Of a stretch of 39,281 nt of DNA, positions 22,160 to 36,200 are shown piece by piece. Numbering within the stretch: position 1 is the first letter of the stretch; each line of letters starts with the position of its first letter. A model generated the notes under the pieces. That model did not search any database, was not told the DNA's origin, and saw only the letters and a program-made list of their open reading frames with translations. Location: the NCBI GenBank assembly GCA_011763485.2, contig JAANSK020144455.1, positions 1 to 39,281 of the forward strand, given 5' to 3'. The position numbers and the translations under genes were made by a program. This DNA comes from Isoetes engelmannii. Taxonomy: Eukaryota; Streptophyta; Lycopodiopsida; Isoetales; Isoetaceae.

Positions 22160-22755
22160 CGCTGTAAGCATATAGGGGCACTTATAGGTGGTTAGCCTTT
22201 ATAGCTGTCAAACAAGTCAATATATTTCATATTTTAGGGCACAATTATTGTCTTTCCTATAAGGATAAGCAACATGCTCCCAAAGTATAATGCAAAGCAA
22301 CTTAAAAATGAACACACAAAGGTCCAAATAACGGTACTTTAATCTAGAATGACCACTTAAATACAGGTTGGTTGAAAACTTATGCCTTAAATAAAAAAAA
22401 ATTATATCAATGTTCCTTTCATGGCACAACCATCACCAACTTTCCCAAACTGCATTACAAGTAATTCCATCAATAATATTTTTTTGGATTGCTCACTATT
22501 ATTCTATCATTTAGACTCCTTCTTCTTATTATTCTCCAAGTCAACACCTTGCAACAAGAATATTCTCAATAATGTACCATTTAATAGTTGGTTATTGGCA
22601 ATTCCCGATGACACTGAGTATAAGCAGGAGACTATTATAAAGAATGGTCTGGACATAGAATATAAAGAAGCACAACAAATTTATATTTTAAATTTAGAAA
22701 CGAACATAGAATAAAAAAGCGCAACTAACTTATAATTTCAATTTTTGTAAAGAAT
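22160..22755. other. Unclassified AT-rich insertion within the LINE
   Basis: LINE coding similarity stops just after CFKLNTS (about 22155) and resumes with NHQSMTTFFSKLKKAKSW (from about 22785). The DNA between is AT-rich, with only a short low-complexity frame at 22421-22714. No clear inverted ends or target duplication were seen, so the limits are approximate. Confidence 0.45.
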
Positions 22756-22784
22756 TTAAAGATTGCTACTCCAGTCTTGCCTTA

Positions 22785-24416
22785 GTGGCCAATCACCAGT
22801 CTATGACTACCTTCTTCTCCAAGCTGAAAAAGGCAAAATCTTGGATCAAGAGGTGGAGCTCTAGTGCCAAAAGAGAAAGGGATCTTAAAAGGATAGCTTT
22901 ATATGACAGGATTAAGAGAGTCAGGCAGAACATTGTGTTGTCCCCAAATAACATTAACCTTCAGGAAGAAGAGAGTAAACTAGAGGTTGAGATCAAACAA
23001 GTTGAGGAATACTATGCTAGAGGCCTGGCTCTGAAAGCCAAAATTGTGTTTGCCAAGGAGTTAGATAACTCTTCTTCTACCTTCTTCTTCAAGAAAGCCA
23101 AGCAGAGATTAATTAATAATGCTATCGCATAGGTCAAGGATGATAATGGTACCACTATTCTGGATGATAAAGTGATAAGGGACTTCTTCCTCAACAAGTA
23201 TTGTTTAACAAGAAATGTAACAAGAATCTGTTTAAGGATGATCTTGCTGATCATGAGATGATTGATGCTCAATTCCAAATCTTCAGTTCTATTCAACACT
23301 CTGAGACTATGTCTGATGATGTCCTTCTCTGCCCGACTGTTCAGGAAATCTTTAAGACTCTTGCTAGTATGAAACATGGCAACGCTCCTGGGCCTGATGG
23401 ATTTCTCCCAAAATTTTATCTAAAGTTTTGGGATATCTTTAAACATGACATCACACTAAAGGCTACTGACATTGCATGGATCTCCATCTTGCTTACACTT
23501 CTAGCTTGATCTCTCTTATAACTAAGAAATCCAATCCTATGTCTGCTAATGAGTGGCTCCCCATTTCCTTAACAAATACCACCTATAAGATAGTGGCTAA
23601 GATCATTGCTGACAGAATCAAAGTTCACCTGCAAAAAACCATCTCCTCTTGTCAGTCTGCCTTTCTTCCCAAGAGGTTTATCCTGGATAATTAGGTTGCT
23701 GCCAATGAAATCTTGCATTGGAATGACAATCAAAATTGCCTGCTTCTGAAGTTAGATTTCAAAAGAGCCTATGACTGCATCACTTGGAACTTCTTAGAGC
23801 ATGCCATGGACTGTATTGGCCTTCATCCACTTTTAATTCAGAGAATTGTAGGTCTTAATAACAATGCCTATTCAACTCTTGTTATTAATGATGAACCTAC
23901 TGAACTTTTCCCAATCCAGAAAGGGGTTAGGCAAGGTTGCCCCCTACTTATTTCTTACTGTGGCTGAAATTCTTGCAAGATTGATTTTCTGCCTTCAATC
24001 CTCTAGACAAATCACTGGTCTTTACACGCCTACCTCCACAGACCAGCTGACTGTCCTTCAATATGCAGATGGTACCTTCATTCTGCTCAAAACTGATAGT
24101 GCCATAATTGAAAACTTCTTTGAGTGCATCAATACCTTTGGAATTGCTTCTAGTATTCATCTTAATAATGGAAAAAAGCTCCATTTTTTAGGATAAACCT
24201 GATACAACTATCAATGTCAGAGGTATCAGAATTGTGGATTCTAATGAGGGTATTACTCTTCTTGGCCTTCCTATTGCAATAAATAACTCTTCCAAGGGAG
24301 CTTGGGATAACATTACCAACATGATTAAAAGGAAGGTAAGTGGTATCAGCAAAACACTCTCTAGAATAGGGAGAATCATTGTGGCTAACTCCATCCTTGC
24401 TAGCACACACATCTAA
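22785..24416 (+). pseudogene. LINE reverse transcriptase region (broken)
   Basis: Motifs appear in order: NAPGPDGF (near 23380), WLPISLTNTTYKIVAK (from about 23551), QSAFLPKRFILDN, LLLKLDFKRAYD (palm Asp), GVRQGCPL, and LQYADGTF at about 24056. The last is the catalytic YxDD box with its second Asp replaced by Gly, so this copy would be dead even without the frame changes at about 23470-23510, 23950 and 24190. The downstream LGLPIAINN and ISKTLSRIGRIIVANS are the usual thumb-region signatures. Confidence 0.85.
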
Positions 24417-25141
24417 TTCTCATCTGGAACTAGCCCAAGATAAGGAAAAAGGGGGAGTAGGGTGTATGTCGTTGTTCCACCAAGCCCAAGCTTTGGGTGT
24501 AAAATATGTTTGGAAAGCTCTTCATGGGTAGCAGTCCCCTGCCATGACTTTCATTAAATACTAGCTTCAAAAAAGTCAACCATTGGCAGGAAAAACTGTC
24601 CTCATTCCTTACCTGATTCTGCCTTCCAAAATATTAATGCTGCCCCTAACACATCTAGCCTGTTGAGGAATCTGCTAAAAGCTTGGAATGTAGTTGCTTA
24701 AACCTTAACTCATAAGCCCCTTCAACAAGACAATGGCAGTTACTCTATCTCCTGGTCTAGTCTCTTTAGTAAGAATGGTTATAGTTGTCTAGCTGAGGAG
24801 CACCCGAGATTGTACAAGAAGTGGGAAAATGCTGGAATATCAATTCTCGTAGACATATTGCATAGAGGAATTGGAATGAAATGCATTGCTTTGGATTGAA
24901 TTCTAATGCTGACAAACTTATTTATAAGCATATTCTTGCTTGCCTTGTTGGTGTGTACTATTTCTGACTCTAGCAATTGGAACCAAGGAAGTAACAAAGA
25001 TTATAGTGTGCCTAAGGCTTATAAGAGTATCTGTACCCCTAAGTCCTCAAAGTTTCCTCAGTTGTGGAACATCACCTCAAATGAGTTCATCAAAACACTA
25101 AACAACTGCTGGAAATCTCATGTTGTTAACCTAAGATTCAG

Positions 25142-25360
25142 TTGTTCTCATGGCTTTGTCTTCACCGTGCCTTACCCTCCAAGTGTTTTCTTAAGAAAAG
25201 ATTGACAAGAGTTGTTTCCAAGTTTGACATCATGTGTGATATGTGTAAGAATGAAGTTGAGTCTGTTGCTCAAATATTCAGCTGCCCTAGAGTCACTCCT
25301 TTCTGGAACTGGTTCAGGATCATCATGTCTCAAGCTGGTATAGGGTCCAGACTCTGGTAA
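25142..25360 (+). pseudogene. LINE zf-RVT domain
   Basis: HRALPSKCFLKKR, then a C-x2-C pair (CDMCKNEVESVAQIFSC) and PRVTPFWNWF match the zinc-binding domain that closes plant L1 polyproteins. Between the reverse transcriptase and this domain the frame changes several times. Confidence 0.75.
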
Positions 25361-25840
25361 TTGGGCCCATTCTGTCAGAGACAGGTCGATCTATTTTCAA
25401 TGGGGCTCCAGAGTTTAGGGCGAGCAAGGGCGGGGAGTCTCCTGTCCCTATTTGGCATCGATTTAGAACCTGTTCGTTTCGGCCTTTGGCATTCTTTTTC
25501 TGTAACAATATCTTTTATTGAAGGTTTTAGCCCTTTCCTGATGTCATGATTTAAGTTTTGGACTCATCTTGTCAAATCAAGGAAGAGTAGCATACAGCAA
25601 GGTCAGTACCATTACAGGGAAATCCTTGTTTAGGGTTCTTGGATTCCTTTTTGGGGCCCAGGAATGTGAAGAAATTGGCAGCTGGAGAGCTGCCCAAATG
25701 CATTTCCGAGCCCATACGACTATCTGGCCTTTAATTAATTTTCTTGATATGTCTTTTTGACAAGTCTCGCTTGTTGCTTGTTATCTTTATCTGTAGTATG
25801 CCTCAAAGGAATATTGTGGTACCAAAAAAAAAGGAAAAAC

Positions 25841-27270
25841 AATGCAGAAGATTGAAGACTTTGAAGCATCGAAAATATCATATGCGGCTATAAATTCGCA
25901 AAGGCTTAATTCGCAATTTAAGTTAGTTGGCATAAGCGATCATCTTGGTGTAAGCTGCTGCTTTCTAATTCACTCTTAGGGAACAAATCACTCTTAGGGC
26001 AGTAATTATGAGCACGGTTTTGGATGGATTCCTCACTATAAGTTGTATAAGTTGAGACTTTACAGGGGGAGTGATTATGTCGCTTAGTGTACCTGGATTT
26101 TTTATTCAACGTTTTTCTCCAAGTTGGGCATCTACAGTAAACCATTTATTCAGCAGACAAGTGTTCAAATATGTGTTGCCGCCTACCTAAAGAATGTTTT
26201 GCAGTAAACCATTTATTCAGCAGACAAGAAAACGTTGTTGTTCAAATATGTGTTGCCGCCTACCTAAAGAATGTTTTGTTTTGAGCAGATTTTGGAGCAA
26301 ATTCGTGTTTGATGAGACACGAACATTGCATAATAGTAATTGGGCATGAATTTGCTATGTCATGTGTCCTGGTCCTTTATTTTGCCTGCAGTTAATGGTC
26401 GAATTGGTTGCCCTATTTGGGAACATATGTATTGGTTACTCTAAGTATGTGCGCTGCTAGTGTTTAGCAGTTAGAAAATTTGCACTTCACTTGGTATTAC
26501 ATATTATACGTGTTTGCTCCTTAAGATTATGATGCATGAGTCCAAAGCTTATGGCTTTGACCTATTTAAAATATCTTAAGCATAGAATTATGTTGTGGTA
26601 AGCGCAAAGATGGGTGCCAAAAGTTCCTGTGAAAGGGATTGTTGTGCCAAACCCAAATAGTATTTGCCGACTATCTGTTGTTCTACAGTATAGGCCTATG
26701 TCGCTTTACAAATGAAGACACTATATGATTGCATGAAGGTAATTTCTATATTGTCAGGAACAATTCATCTTATTGAAGCATTTAGATTTTGATTTCCATA
26801 ATCGAATTAATTGTAAGGATGGTGAAATGGTTATTTCAAAGTTAATATTTTGTGCAACAATTTGAATTCCCTTTGTCAATATTACCCTATGTTACATCAG
26901 CACGGTTTTTTTTTCCTACACCATCGTATTGCCCATCTTCTAATTCTTTCATTAAGACATTTTAGAAACTTATTGACGGGGTACAAATATGCTCATTTTT
27001 ATCCGTATAATGAGATTGACAATCTTCATATACAGTGGCTAGTATCTTATATCGCGTTTACCCCAATTGTAATATGTAACAGATAGGGGCCAGACCTTAG
27101 CTCTAGTGTTGCACTGCCCCTGGACCCTCTTCTCTGTATGTTGTGCTCTCAAGTTGTGCATGTCATTAAAAGCATATCTCCTTTCCTTTATCTGCATGGA
27201 GACCTCTAACAGATGCGTAGATTTTGCTCCCCAAGATCTGAAAGTCTGTTGATGAATACTTTTCCAACTC
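25841..27270. other. Spacer between LINE and TERC 3' end
   Basis: No gene recognised. A tandem duplication of 67 bp lies at 26135-26201 and 26202-about 26279 (CAGTAAACCATTTATTCAGC to AAAGAATGTTTT); the second copy has about 11 extra bases (AAAACGTTGTT). The right end should contain the TERC 3' untranslated region. Confidence 0.5.
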
Positions 27271-30200
27271 TCATTCCTTTTGTGATTGAACAAGCAAGCT
27301 CATAGAAATTCCAACACCTAGGATGGAGCCCACTACGGCCAAAGACAATTCTGTGGGAATATGAAATCCTGCATATCAACATCAAATTTGCAAATTAGCT
27401 TCATCTACGAATAATGTGCTTGTCTAGGATCATACCAAGGTAATCTGCTACCATCTTGGTGCCAATGAACCCCAGGACTGCAGCAATAGAAGGCTGCACT
27501 TAAACAGTGGATATGCATGCGTGAAATGTAGATGAATAAAGTGATTCCGTACAATGTTTTCAAACCTGCAAATACTCCAGTTCGCCCATACTACCCGAAA
27601 TAATTGTATAAAGTGATCTTAAACCTGCAAAACATCTTCCTTCTATCAAATAAAAGTACTTCAGCCTACAAATTGTCTGGCCTAATTGTAGACAGAGTCT
27701 AATGCAAAAGTAGAGCGAACCAAGAATAGCAAACATATTTGATGAAAAAACTATCAAAGGATCCCTAGTGACACCAAAAACCGCAGGTATTGAATCTACC
27801 TGCAAAATACGAAAAACAATCTTGGTAAGACTGTCACTAACCGCATACAATTGTAGAGATGCACATGTTTGATTGTGCAATACTATTCTAGTCCACCAAC
27901 TATCAATCACATTTAGTAGGACAAAAGAAGAACAATCTTCGAGGAATCACTTACTGCAAAAACAATGTCACTGAGCTCCACCACAGCTAGAGCTAGAAGT
28001 AAAGGGGTTGCCTGTCAGGAAACAGATATGGAAGGATATCAATTTTAGTTTTCTTCTTACAAAAATCACCCCCGTCTATGAAAAAATATACTAACCTTCT
28101 TAATCCCTTTCTCATAAGTAAAGAAATTGTTGCCATCATATGATGCTGCAGTTAAAGAAACTACAATTATTAACCGCACATTTAACCTCACCACAAACTC
28201 CATGATATAAGACAATGTAATAAAAGTAATACTTGAACATCAGACCCATATACACACTAAATTCTTTCAGAAATTCGTTGTTAAGATGGAAAAGTTATGA
28301 GTACAGCGTGCATAATTAGTGCCAGTACATTCTGTTGGAGCATCCCAGTTGACAATTATATATGTAGCAGACGTTCCCATATGCATGTGAAATAGCTGTC
28401 CTGGACACTCCTCCTACACTAGTATATCATTGAGGAATGTAGATCAGGACTCAACACTAGAGTGAGATCTTGACATGGAGGAAGTCATCAATGGAAAGTC
28501 TTTGGCTACCTATTCCAATCCCTGCTTCCTTGTTATCCAGAGGTGGCAACCGATGATCTGCTGCAGCATTGGAAGGCACCAAGATCTTCAGCAATTGTAA
28601 TCCTTGTTCCTCCTTGTTACATGTGTGACCTTGTTCTACCATGGATTTAATCCACTCTGAATTACCTGCTTTCTTATTTCCTGTCAATTTTGGGTCAAAA
28701 ACACTTGTTCCTTCATTTGCTCCAAAAGGAAGAAGTTTTTAAGTCATATTGACGAATTAAGGCAAAAAGGTGATTTTTTATGGTAGGTTCAGTTCTTATT
28801 TATATTCCAAAACACTGCCTCAGTTGTTATGTCTTCCAGAAACACTCTGCAACCTCTCCTTTGGCAGAGTCTCAAAACTACCTGTTAGAACAATGTACAC
28901 CCTTGAATGAGCAGCCCAACGCCTTATTATTTATAATCTAAAGCTTGGTGCCATATAGATTGTCATAATTTACTAGTATCTCACAGCTACTATTTGACAT
29001 TAGATTATTAAACCTGATAATATTTTACAGGCCATGGAATGTTCAGTGTGCTTTTGAAGAATCCGACAAGCAATTGACTGAAGATATCAGCAAACTATTA
29101 TAAATGATAAGCGCAGAGATTATGAGACATCACCGAATAGTTAAAGAATTCATACATGAGACGGGAATAAACTTTTGGCAGATGTTCACCACAAAGTTGC
29201 TGGAAAGGTCAACCTCTTCTTCCTCAGATTCTGTAAATAACTACGAGTAATACGCATTACTTGCACGTCATATTTTACAATCCCACGAAACCAAACACAA
29301 TAAGATAATCATGTACCTTGTACGAGGAGAACAAAAGAATGCCTGCAAATATGAGATTGACACCCTCAAACAACTGAAGGAATCACAGACTAGCAGAGTA
29401 AGTACAAAACAAACAGTTAATTCATATGCTACTTATTTAGTCTTCTACCTATAGTACAACTACATTTCAATATAACTATTGTTCGTCTGGTTCAGCTCTA
29501 TACATATAAAAGCCTCATGAGAACATGAAAACATACCCAAATAAACTTTTTCATATCCATGATCAATAAGAAACTCTGGAATGCAGAGATTCAGGTCGTC
29601 ATCCTACATCCCTCTTACTCATGCCGAATTAGAGGTATGATCCTACAATTAAACCACTATTGCCTATGGGAATCATGCAAGTACTTAAATTTCATGCATG
29701 CTTCTCAACTATTCAACTCATCAGGGTTTATGCTATAATATTTATCATATATCCATAAATACTCTATGATCACATCTCTCTTAAAATTTATAACGTTTTC
29801 AGCTTCCGCACTTAATTTCAAATTCGGAAACATCTTTTTGCCTCATGTCAATATTGTACCTTCAGCAAGCAGTTAGTTAAAATAGTGCATAGAATAAATA
29901 GAAGCCTTGCATCAAATCCAGGTGAAGTAACACATAGATAGATAGTATTTTTTACTTTTTACGGATAGTATGAGAGGCATTGACTAGTCTTACACTTTAT
30001 GAAATATTACCTTTAAGGTAGCTATTCCAAGAAAAATCATAGCTGCTCTAAAGACAATAGCACCAGCAATTCCGAATGTGAGTACCCGCCCCTGCAGGGA
30101 AACCATATTTGTGATTAGAATACTTCTTCCAATGAATCGAGTCATTCATGTCTCATCTATAAGTTGTCAATTCAGATGCAACCTGTGCTTGGGGTAAATT

Positions 30201-33200
30201 TTTGTTCAATTTTATTGAGTACTTTAGCACATAAAATTTGAAGACAATCCCATTTATCCATATAAGACATATAACTTCAAAATGAGTTAGAGTTATAACC
30301 TGATAAGAAACAGGAACTTTGAAATAGCTGAAAATCAGAACAAAAACGAAGAGATTATCCACAGATAAACTCTGCTCCAAAAGGTACCTGCAAATGATCA
30401 AGAGATTGATTTATCTACAAAGATCAACAAACACAATTCACTGTTTACCCTTGTCAAATTGGATGAGGGATGACACAATAACAAAACAGACAAAATAAGA
30501 AGAAAAAGAATCAGAAATTGTCCTATCCAGAGACTCTCACGTTAAACTCATAACACAATGCCATTTTCTAGAAGCATTTGTTAAAACAGCCGCAAAAAGA
30601 TCATGTAGGAACCTTTACAAAACAAGCATTTTACACGCCGTAAGCAAAGACATTGGATTTCCAAACACTATGTGCTAGTAACCACAAACTTGAAACATCA
30701 GAGCATACACGCTATGCTAACTAATTGGAAATTAACAGATGAACTTGAAACATGGATGGATGCAATGGTGAACTTGAGAAGCCACGGGAATTAAATCTTT
30801 ATGAGTTTGAAATCTGGAAAACCAGCACTGCTACGCATATCAACAGAATAAACAAATGCTAGGGCCACTACTCACCTTGCCGCAAACAACTCTAACAACC
30901 AGCAATCCTTACCTGTTTCAACAAGAAGGAAAAAATCCTAGAAAAAATGCCTATGCATATCATTTTATGACCTAATGAGTGTAGCTCACCCTTTGTACCA
31001 TGCATTTCCATGCAGCTAACCATATTCTTGTATAGAGCTGTCAACACTGCCCAAATCAATTCACTAAAGACTAACGCACTCAGACTCATGGGCTTTTAAG
31101 AACTACGTTTCACCTGTTGTAAAATAATCGCCCTTAAGAACTACATTGCACCTGTTCTAAAATAATCGCCCTTAAGAGTAGGAAAGTTATTTGCTGGCTT
31201 CCCTAGAGCAGAATCTTTCATATATAATGCAAATCTAACCAGAGAAAAATCCTTTTTCTGTTCCAGCATCAATTCCATAGTGTTTGTATCCAGAGCCCTA
31301 AAAAGAACAATCTGCAGTCTGCACATACCCTGCAAAAAATTCGGATGCCTTTTCGCCACCTTCCTGAAAACCAACAATGGTCCCAAATGCTACTGCAGCA
31401 CTTACCTGTTTAGTTCCAAAGTAAACACAAAATATGAGACAGAACTAATTAGATATTAGCATGACCCAGACCGGAGCTAAGTCTTATTGAGCTTTCCTTA
31501 ATCTACAGACTAGACATATATTACCAAAATGAAGTAATATGCTGCTATATTCCTAAACCAACCAAGCCTAACCAACTAGACAAAAGTTCACCCTATATGT
31601 TTGGATCTATATGCAACTCACGGGGAGATGGGGAAATTTTTAAATTCCTGATGTTGTAGTATATTTCTAGTTTCTTTTAAATGCAAATCTATAGGTGGCT
31701 TCCATTTGCCCATAACTGTACATAAACCAATGGAATAATGGATTTCATAGATCCAAGTCGCTCCTGCAGATTTCCCTCCCCCTTGCCTAATAGACAGACC
31801 TACATGACTGCATCAGATATGTATGCATGAGAATTTATGCATGAGATATGGATCCCATTGAAACCTCAAAAGCAGCACATACAAGTTCGCCAAGCAAAAG
31901 CTATAAAAACACTTATTTCCTCTCTTGATGCTTTTGAAGTAAAGAAGGTTGTATATTCACCCAGAAAACAACTGTCTTAATTGCAGATCCATGCTCCACA
32001 AGTTGCATAGGTTGCAATTTGTTCTCAACTTCCCCTACAGAAGAGAGAGTCTCTGCCACTTTAGATGCTTCTAGTACCACCATGTCTATATTATCCGCAA
32101 GCTTTGTTGCCAAACCATTTTCTTCTTCATCACAGAGAGGACCTTCTGGAACTGAACAATCACAGTTTAGCAAGATTTATGAACCTTATTTATGTGACCA
32201 AATGACAAAGTCGGAGCAACTTCCATGTGAACTATGAAAGGAGAAGAGCTTCTTTAAACGTAACTTGCCTATCTGATCAAAGCTGGACAGCCATATGTTT
32301 ATCAGTATTTGTGCATAGGCGGAAAAATTGAAAAGAAGCTTCATAAAGATATAAAAGAACCTGTGGGGCTTCTCTTTATACATTCTGCACTGCAGAATTC
32401 TCCATGTTGTTGTGCTTATGCTATTCGTGGAAATAAGTAAAAAAACTTACTTGGTTTTCAAACAACAAGTCCTGCAATTTAAGCTTTCGTTTTGACCATA
32501 ACTTCCCCAACTTGGCTTACATATCTGGATAAGTCCTGCTCTATACCCTCTAAAGGTCTTAATGCGTTTTGGTGAACCTATGCCCTTGGGTCTGATGTGT
32601 CCGCACCCAACTTCAAAAACATTTGGAGGAAGAAGGGTGATGCAAGTCTCACCAAGTGTGGATCCCTACTTTTGAAAAAGGACATTCACACATATTGAAG
32701 ATTCCAATAAAACTGGTTCACAAGCCTGTCAATGGGTAAGATGTTCCATAATAAATGATTTACAAAACTGTCATATGGATGAATCGAGATGCTGTAGGTC
32801 TGTTATGGCCTCTAGACTGGTGCTGAAGAAATTGAAAAAACGCATTATAGATTCCATCATCCTTGTATCATAGTAGTAGTTTCTTTACTTTAAATCTCCA
32901 CGTAGCACGCATGCGTGCACACGCACATGCACATTTATTTTTCTGGCGCATGCGTTTTGCTTCTTTCTGAATCTAATAAACTGGCAGCAAGACACAGCGC
33001 AAACAGTCTTGCTGTTACAAATACATTCTATATTTCAGTGTTATGATAAAGTCCAGACTTTATAAGGCCATGGCAATTAGAATTAGCTACTCTAATTGTC
33101 ATGCCAATCATAGTGCCAAATGCTGGTACCAAAGCATTTCTTGAGCAAAAACTAAGATGGCAAATGAACATGCAGATAGGAGCTTTTTTAATGAAGTTTG

Positions 33201-36200
33201 ATTAGATGTGTCTTAGAGATTGAATATTTGATGTCTATATATCAGCCATAGTTACGCCGCATTGATTAGTTCACTCGATAGCATTGGTTAGCTTGCGCTT
33301 CTCTCTTGCATCTTTCTTCACATTCTTCATCATCAGGTCACAGGATTCTATCGTGGTATCAGAGCCTACATGAGAAGGAAGAGAATGTAAAGATTGATCT
33401 GGTTTTGATCAACAAAATTTTGCAAGAAAATTTGCTTAGGAGCCAAGCTTTCAAGTGCCGGATCAGATTGACACAGGCAGCATCCTGGTGTAATCTGGAT
33501 CAGAGGAATTCGAACTGATTTCCTGGCAAGAGTTTCTTGCAAGATTAATTAGCTGAAAGGCGGTTCTGCCTTTACGTCTTCTTTGAAGCTGGATACAGTT
33601 TCTTGGTGCTTGGTGAAGATTTGGTCGGATATATCTATAGCGTTTTGACATGTCGGGTGTTTGACACGTTGGATCTGCATCTGCAGTTGTGGCCTAGCCT
33701 TTACTCTGATAGTTTTTGAAAGGGTCGGATCTGGAGTCATTGCTGAGATATCTTGTCTTCAGCAACAAATTTTTCCGGATCCAATATTTGGAAGGATTTG
33801 TCGACGTTTGAACACCTCATTGGTTAGTTCACTCGATAGCATTGGTTAGCTTGCGCTTGTCTCTTGCATCTTTCTTCACATTCTTCATCATCAGGTCACA
33901 GGATTCTATCAAAGCCTATCACCCTCCTTGCAACCTAATATTTTTCTATATGTTTTCGGTCTCATAGACCCCATGGATCTCCATTAGATGTTTAATAAAC
34001 CTTTCTTTCTTTTTTCTTTCTTGTTGTAGCCTTTTCATAAAGAGCAGTTAGAAAAATCACACTGAAGACTGAAGACGCAAACCTAGTGTTTGTCATTATG
34101 CCAAAATAGGAATATAATTATGCCTTTTAATTAATGAAACAGGTAAGTGATTGAGAAAAATTACCAAAGAACAAAACATTGAAATTGAAACAGGATCAGC
34201 ATACCATCATCATCTTTTGATCGCCTGGAACAGCAAGCCTCTTGATAACTTCTTGACCTGTTGCTGACCCCTGCTGGTAGGCTGTTAATCAGAACATAGG
34301 CACATACATAGAATCAAACAAATAAATGAGGAAAATGTGGAGGCCATAGTTTCCAATAATAAAATTAAATAAAATCTTTGAGGCTTCACTTGCACATGCC
34401 CAAAAGTTGTAATAACTCATTTTCAAATGATTACAGTGATGAGACTCTTGGTGTTTCAGACAAGCTGAGCATCTGAGACAAGCTGCAGGTTATAAAGAAT
34501 AGGTGGATGCCATGAAGGAGGATTATTTTATGCTGCTTAAGCAAAATACATGGGATTTACCCCCAAGGCCAACCAAGCACAGTATCATTAAGACTTCAAG
34601 AATGCTCTCCTCAATGGAAAACTAATCATTTCAGATATCCAAAAGCACAATAGACCAGAGTTTGATGTCGGTAACTTGGAACTCCTACATTTTTGCTTGG
34701 GTGTGGAAGTATGGCAACATCTTACCTACATTCAGTTGACTCAAACAAAGTGCATCAAAGACTTAGTGGCTAGATTCCATATGAAGGACTGCAAATAGAC
34801 CGCCCTAAATCCTTATGAGCCAGCCTAAAATACTTGTTATTGGTGCTAATAGATCCACTTGTGATGCTACTTTGTATCGTCAGTTAGAAGGTTCACTCGT
34901 CTACCTCATCATTAATCGACCAGACAGTGCATTTGCAGTTGATCAGATGAGTAGATTCATGCAAGAATCTAGGCCGTCTCATTGAGTTGCTCATTGAGTT
35001 GCCGCTAAGAGAATCCTAGCTCATCCAAAAAGTACTATGCATGACGGTATTATATATCATAGGCAGGACCATCCAGCAATAGTATTTTACATGGATGCTG
35101 AACATACAGGCATGATTATAGAAGATCTACAACTAGATTTGCCTCTCTATTTAGCAACAATACACTCACGTGGGGATCCAAGAGACAAAACATTGTCAGT
35201 TTGAGTACAACTGAGGCTGAACTTAAAGCTTTAACTGCTGGAAGTCAGGAAATGCTCTGGATACTACATCTGCTCCAAAATTTTGGGCTGCCAATTAAAT
35301 TTGACAATTCAGGGCCATATATTTCATCGAAGACTTCAAATATCATCCTCCAGCTAAGCATCTAGACCTGCAAGTGTGTTATGTAAGAGAGCAGCTATAG
35401 ACAAAGTTTTTGGAGTTCAGCCGCTACAGCCGACTGCACACACATGATGTTCCCTTGTTTTTCTAAGTTCTCTATTTCTTTCCCTTCCCTTGAGTTAGAG
35501 TAAAATGTCAACAAGGATATTAGGGTTAGTGAAATGTTTAGCCGAACAACTCCAAAAATATTGGAGGAGTGCACTGAAGTTTCCATAATTAAAGAAAAAC
35601 ATTGGTGCCTTTCTCTCATCCTCATGAGGATAAACTGTTTTACTTCTGTAATAAGGTCTTCATTAACACCAATCCCAACTTATGCTTGGCAACTCCAGGC
35701 ACCCCTTTCTAGTCTAAATTAAAACTGCAGTTTGTTACTACTAATCATGTTGATCATTTTAGTGACAGGCATCGGCTGTATAAGAATAAAAAAAGCATGA
35801 TTTACATGCTTTACTAATCAGATTGTGTATGTACCTTTGGTGCTTGACCTGACCACCCAAATATAACAATCAACCAAAAATATCCTCCCTATTCTAAGTG
35901 GCTCCAACACCTATAGAAAGATAGAAGGCTTTTAATCCAATTGGAACCAGCGGACCTACATAATATTAGACTGTACAAACAAGTGAATGACATAGTTTAG
36001 ACACTGTTGGTTAAAACACCTTGAACCTTAGAATGGAGGTCAACAAGCAGCAGTAAAGTATCATTCCTGTGAGCCAAACGCTCTTAGCAGATGAAAGGAA
36101 GACATCTCGTTCTTCACATCTCTTTGAGCCAAGGGAATTTTAACCTTAGATGTGCAATTAGCAAGGAAACATGCAGAATAATAATTTCCGTGAAAGCAGT

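Larger units (their letters stand above)
18650..25840 (+). mobile_element. Degenerate L1-type plant LINE
   Basis: Parts occur in the expected plant L1 order: an ORF1 with a zinc knuckle (18994-19242), a spacer or ORF1 tail with tandem repeats (about 19260-20925), an endonuclease (21403-22018), a reverse transcriptase (about 23201-24416) and a zf-RVT domain (about 25142-25325). A run AAAAAAAAAGGAAAAA at about 25826-25841 may be the poly(A) tail. Many frame changes and stops show it is inactive. About 600 bases of unrelated AT-rich DNA (about 22160-22755) interrupt the region between endonuclease and reverse transcriptase. The 5' limit is uncertain and no target duplication was identified. Confidence 0.8.

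Noticed and set aside
25323-25549. Overlapping frames on both strands near the LINE 3' end
   Set aside because: They lie just after the zf-RVT domain, show no motif and are best seen as decayed LINE tail or shadow frames.
33354-33365. tRNA gene hinted at by TGGTATCAGAGC
   Set aside because: Only 12 bases match the complement of a tRNA 3' end and no cloverleaf follows; it is a copia primer-binding site.
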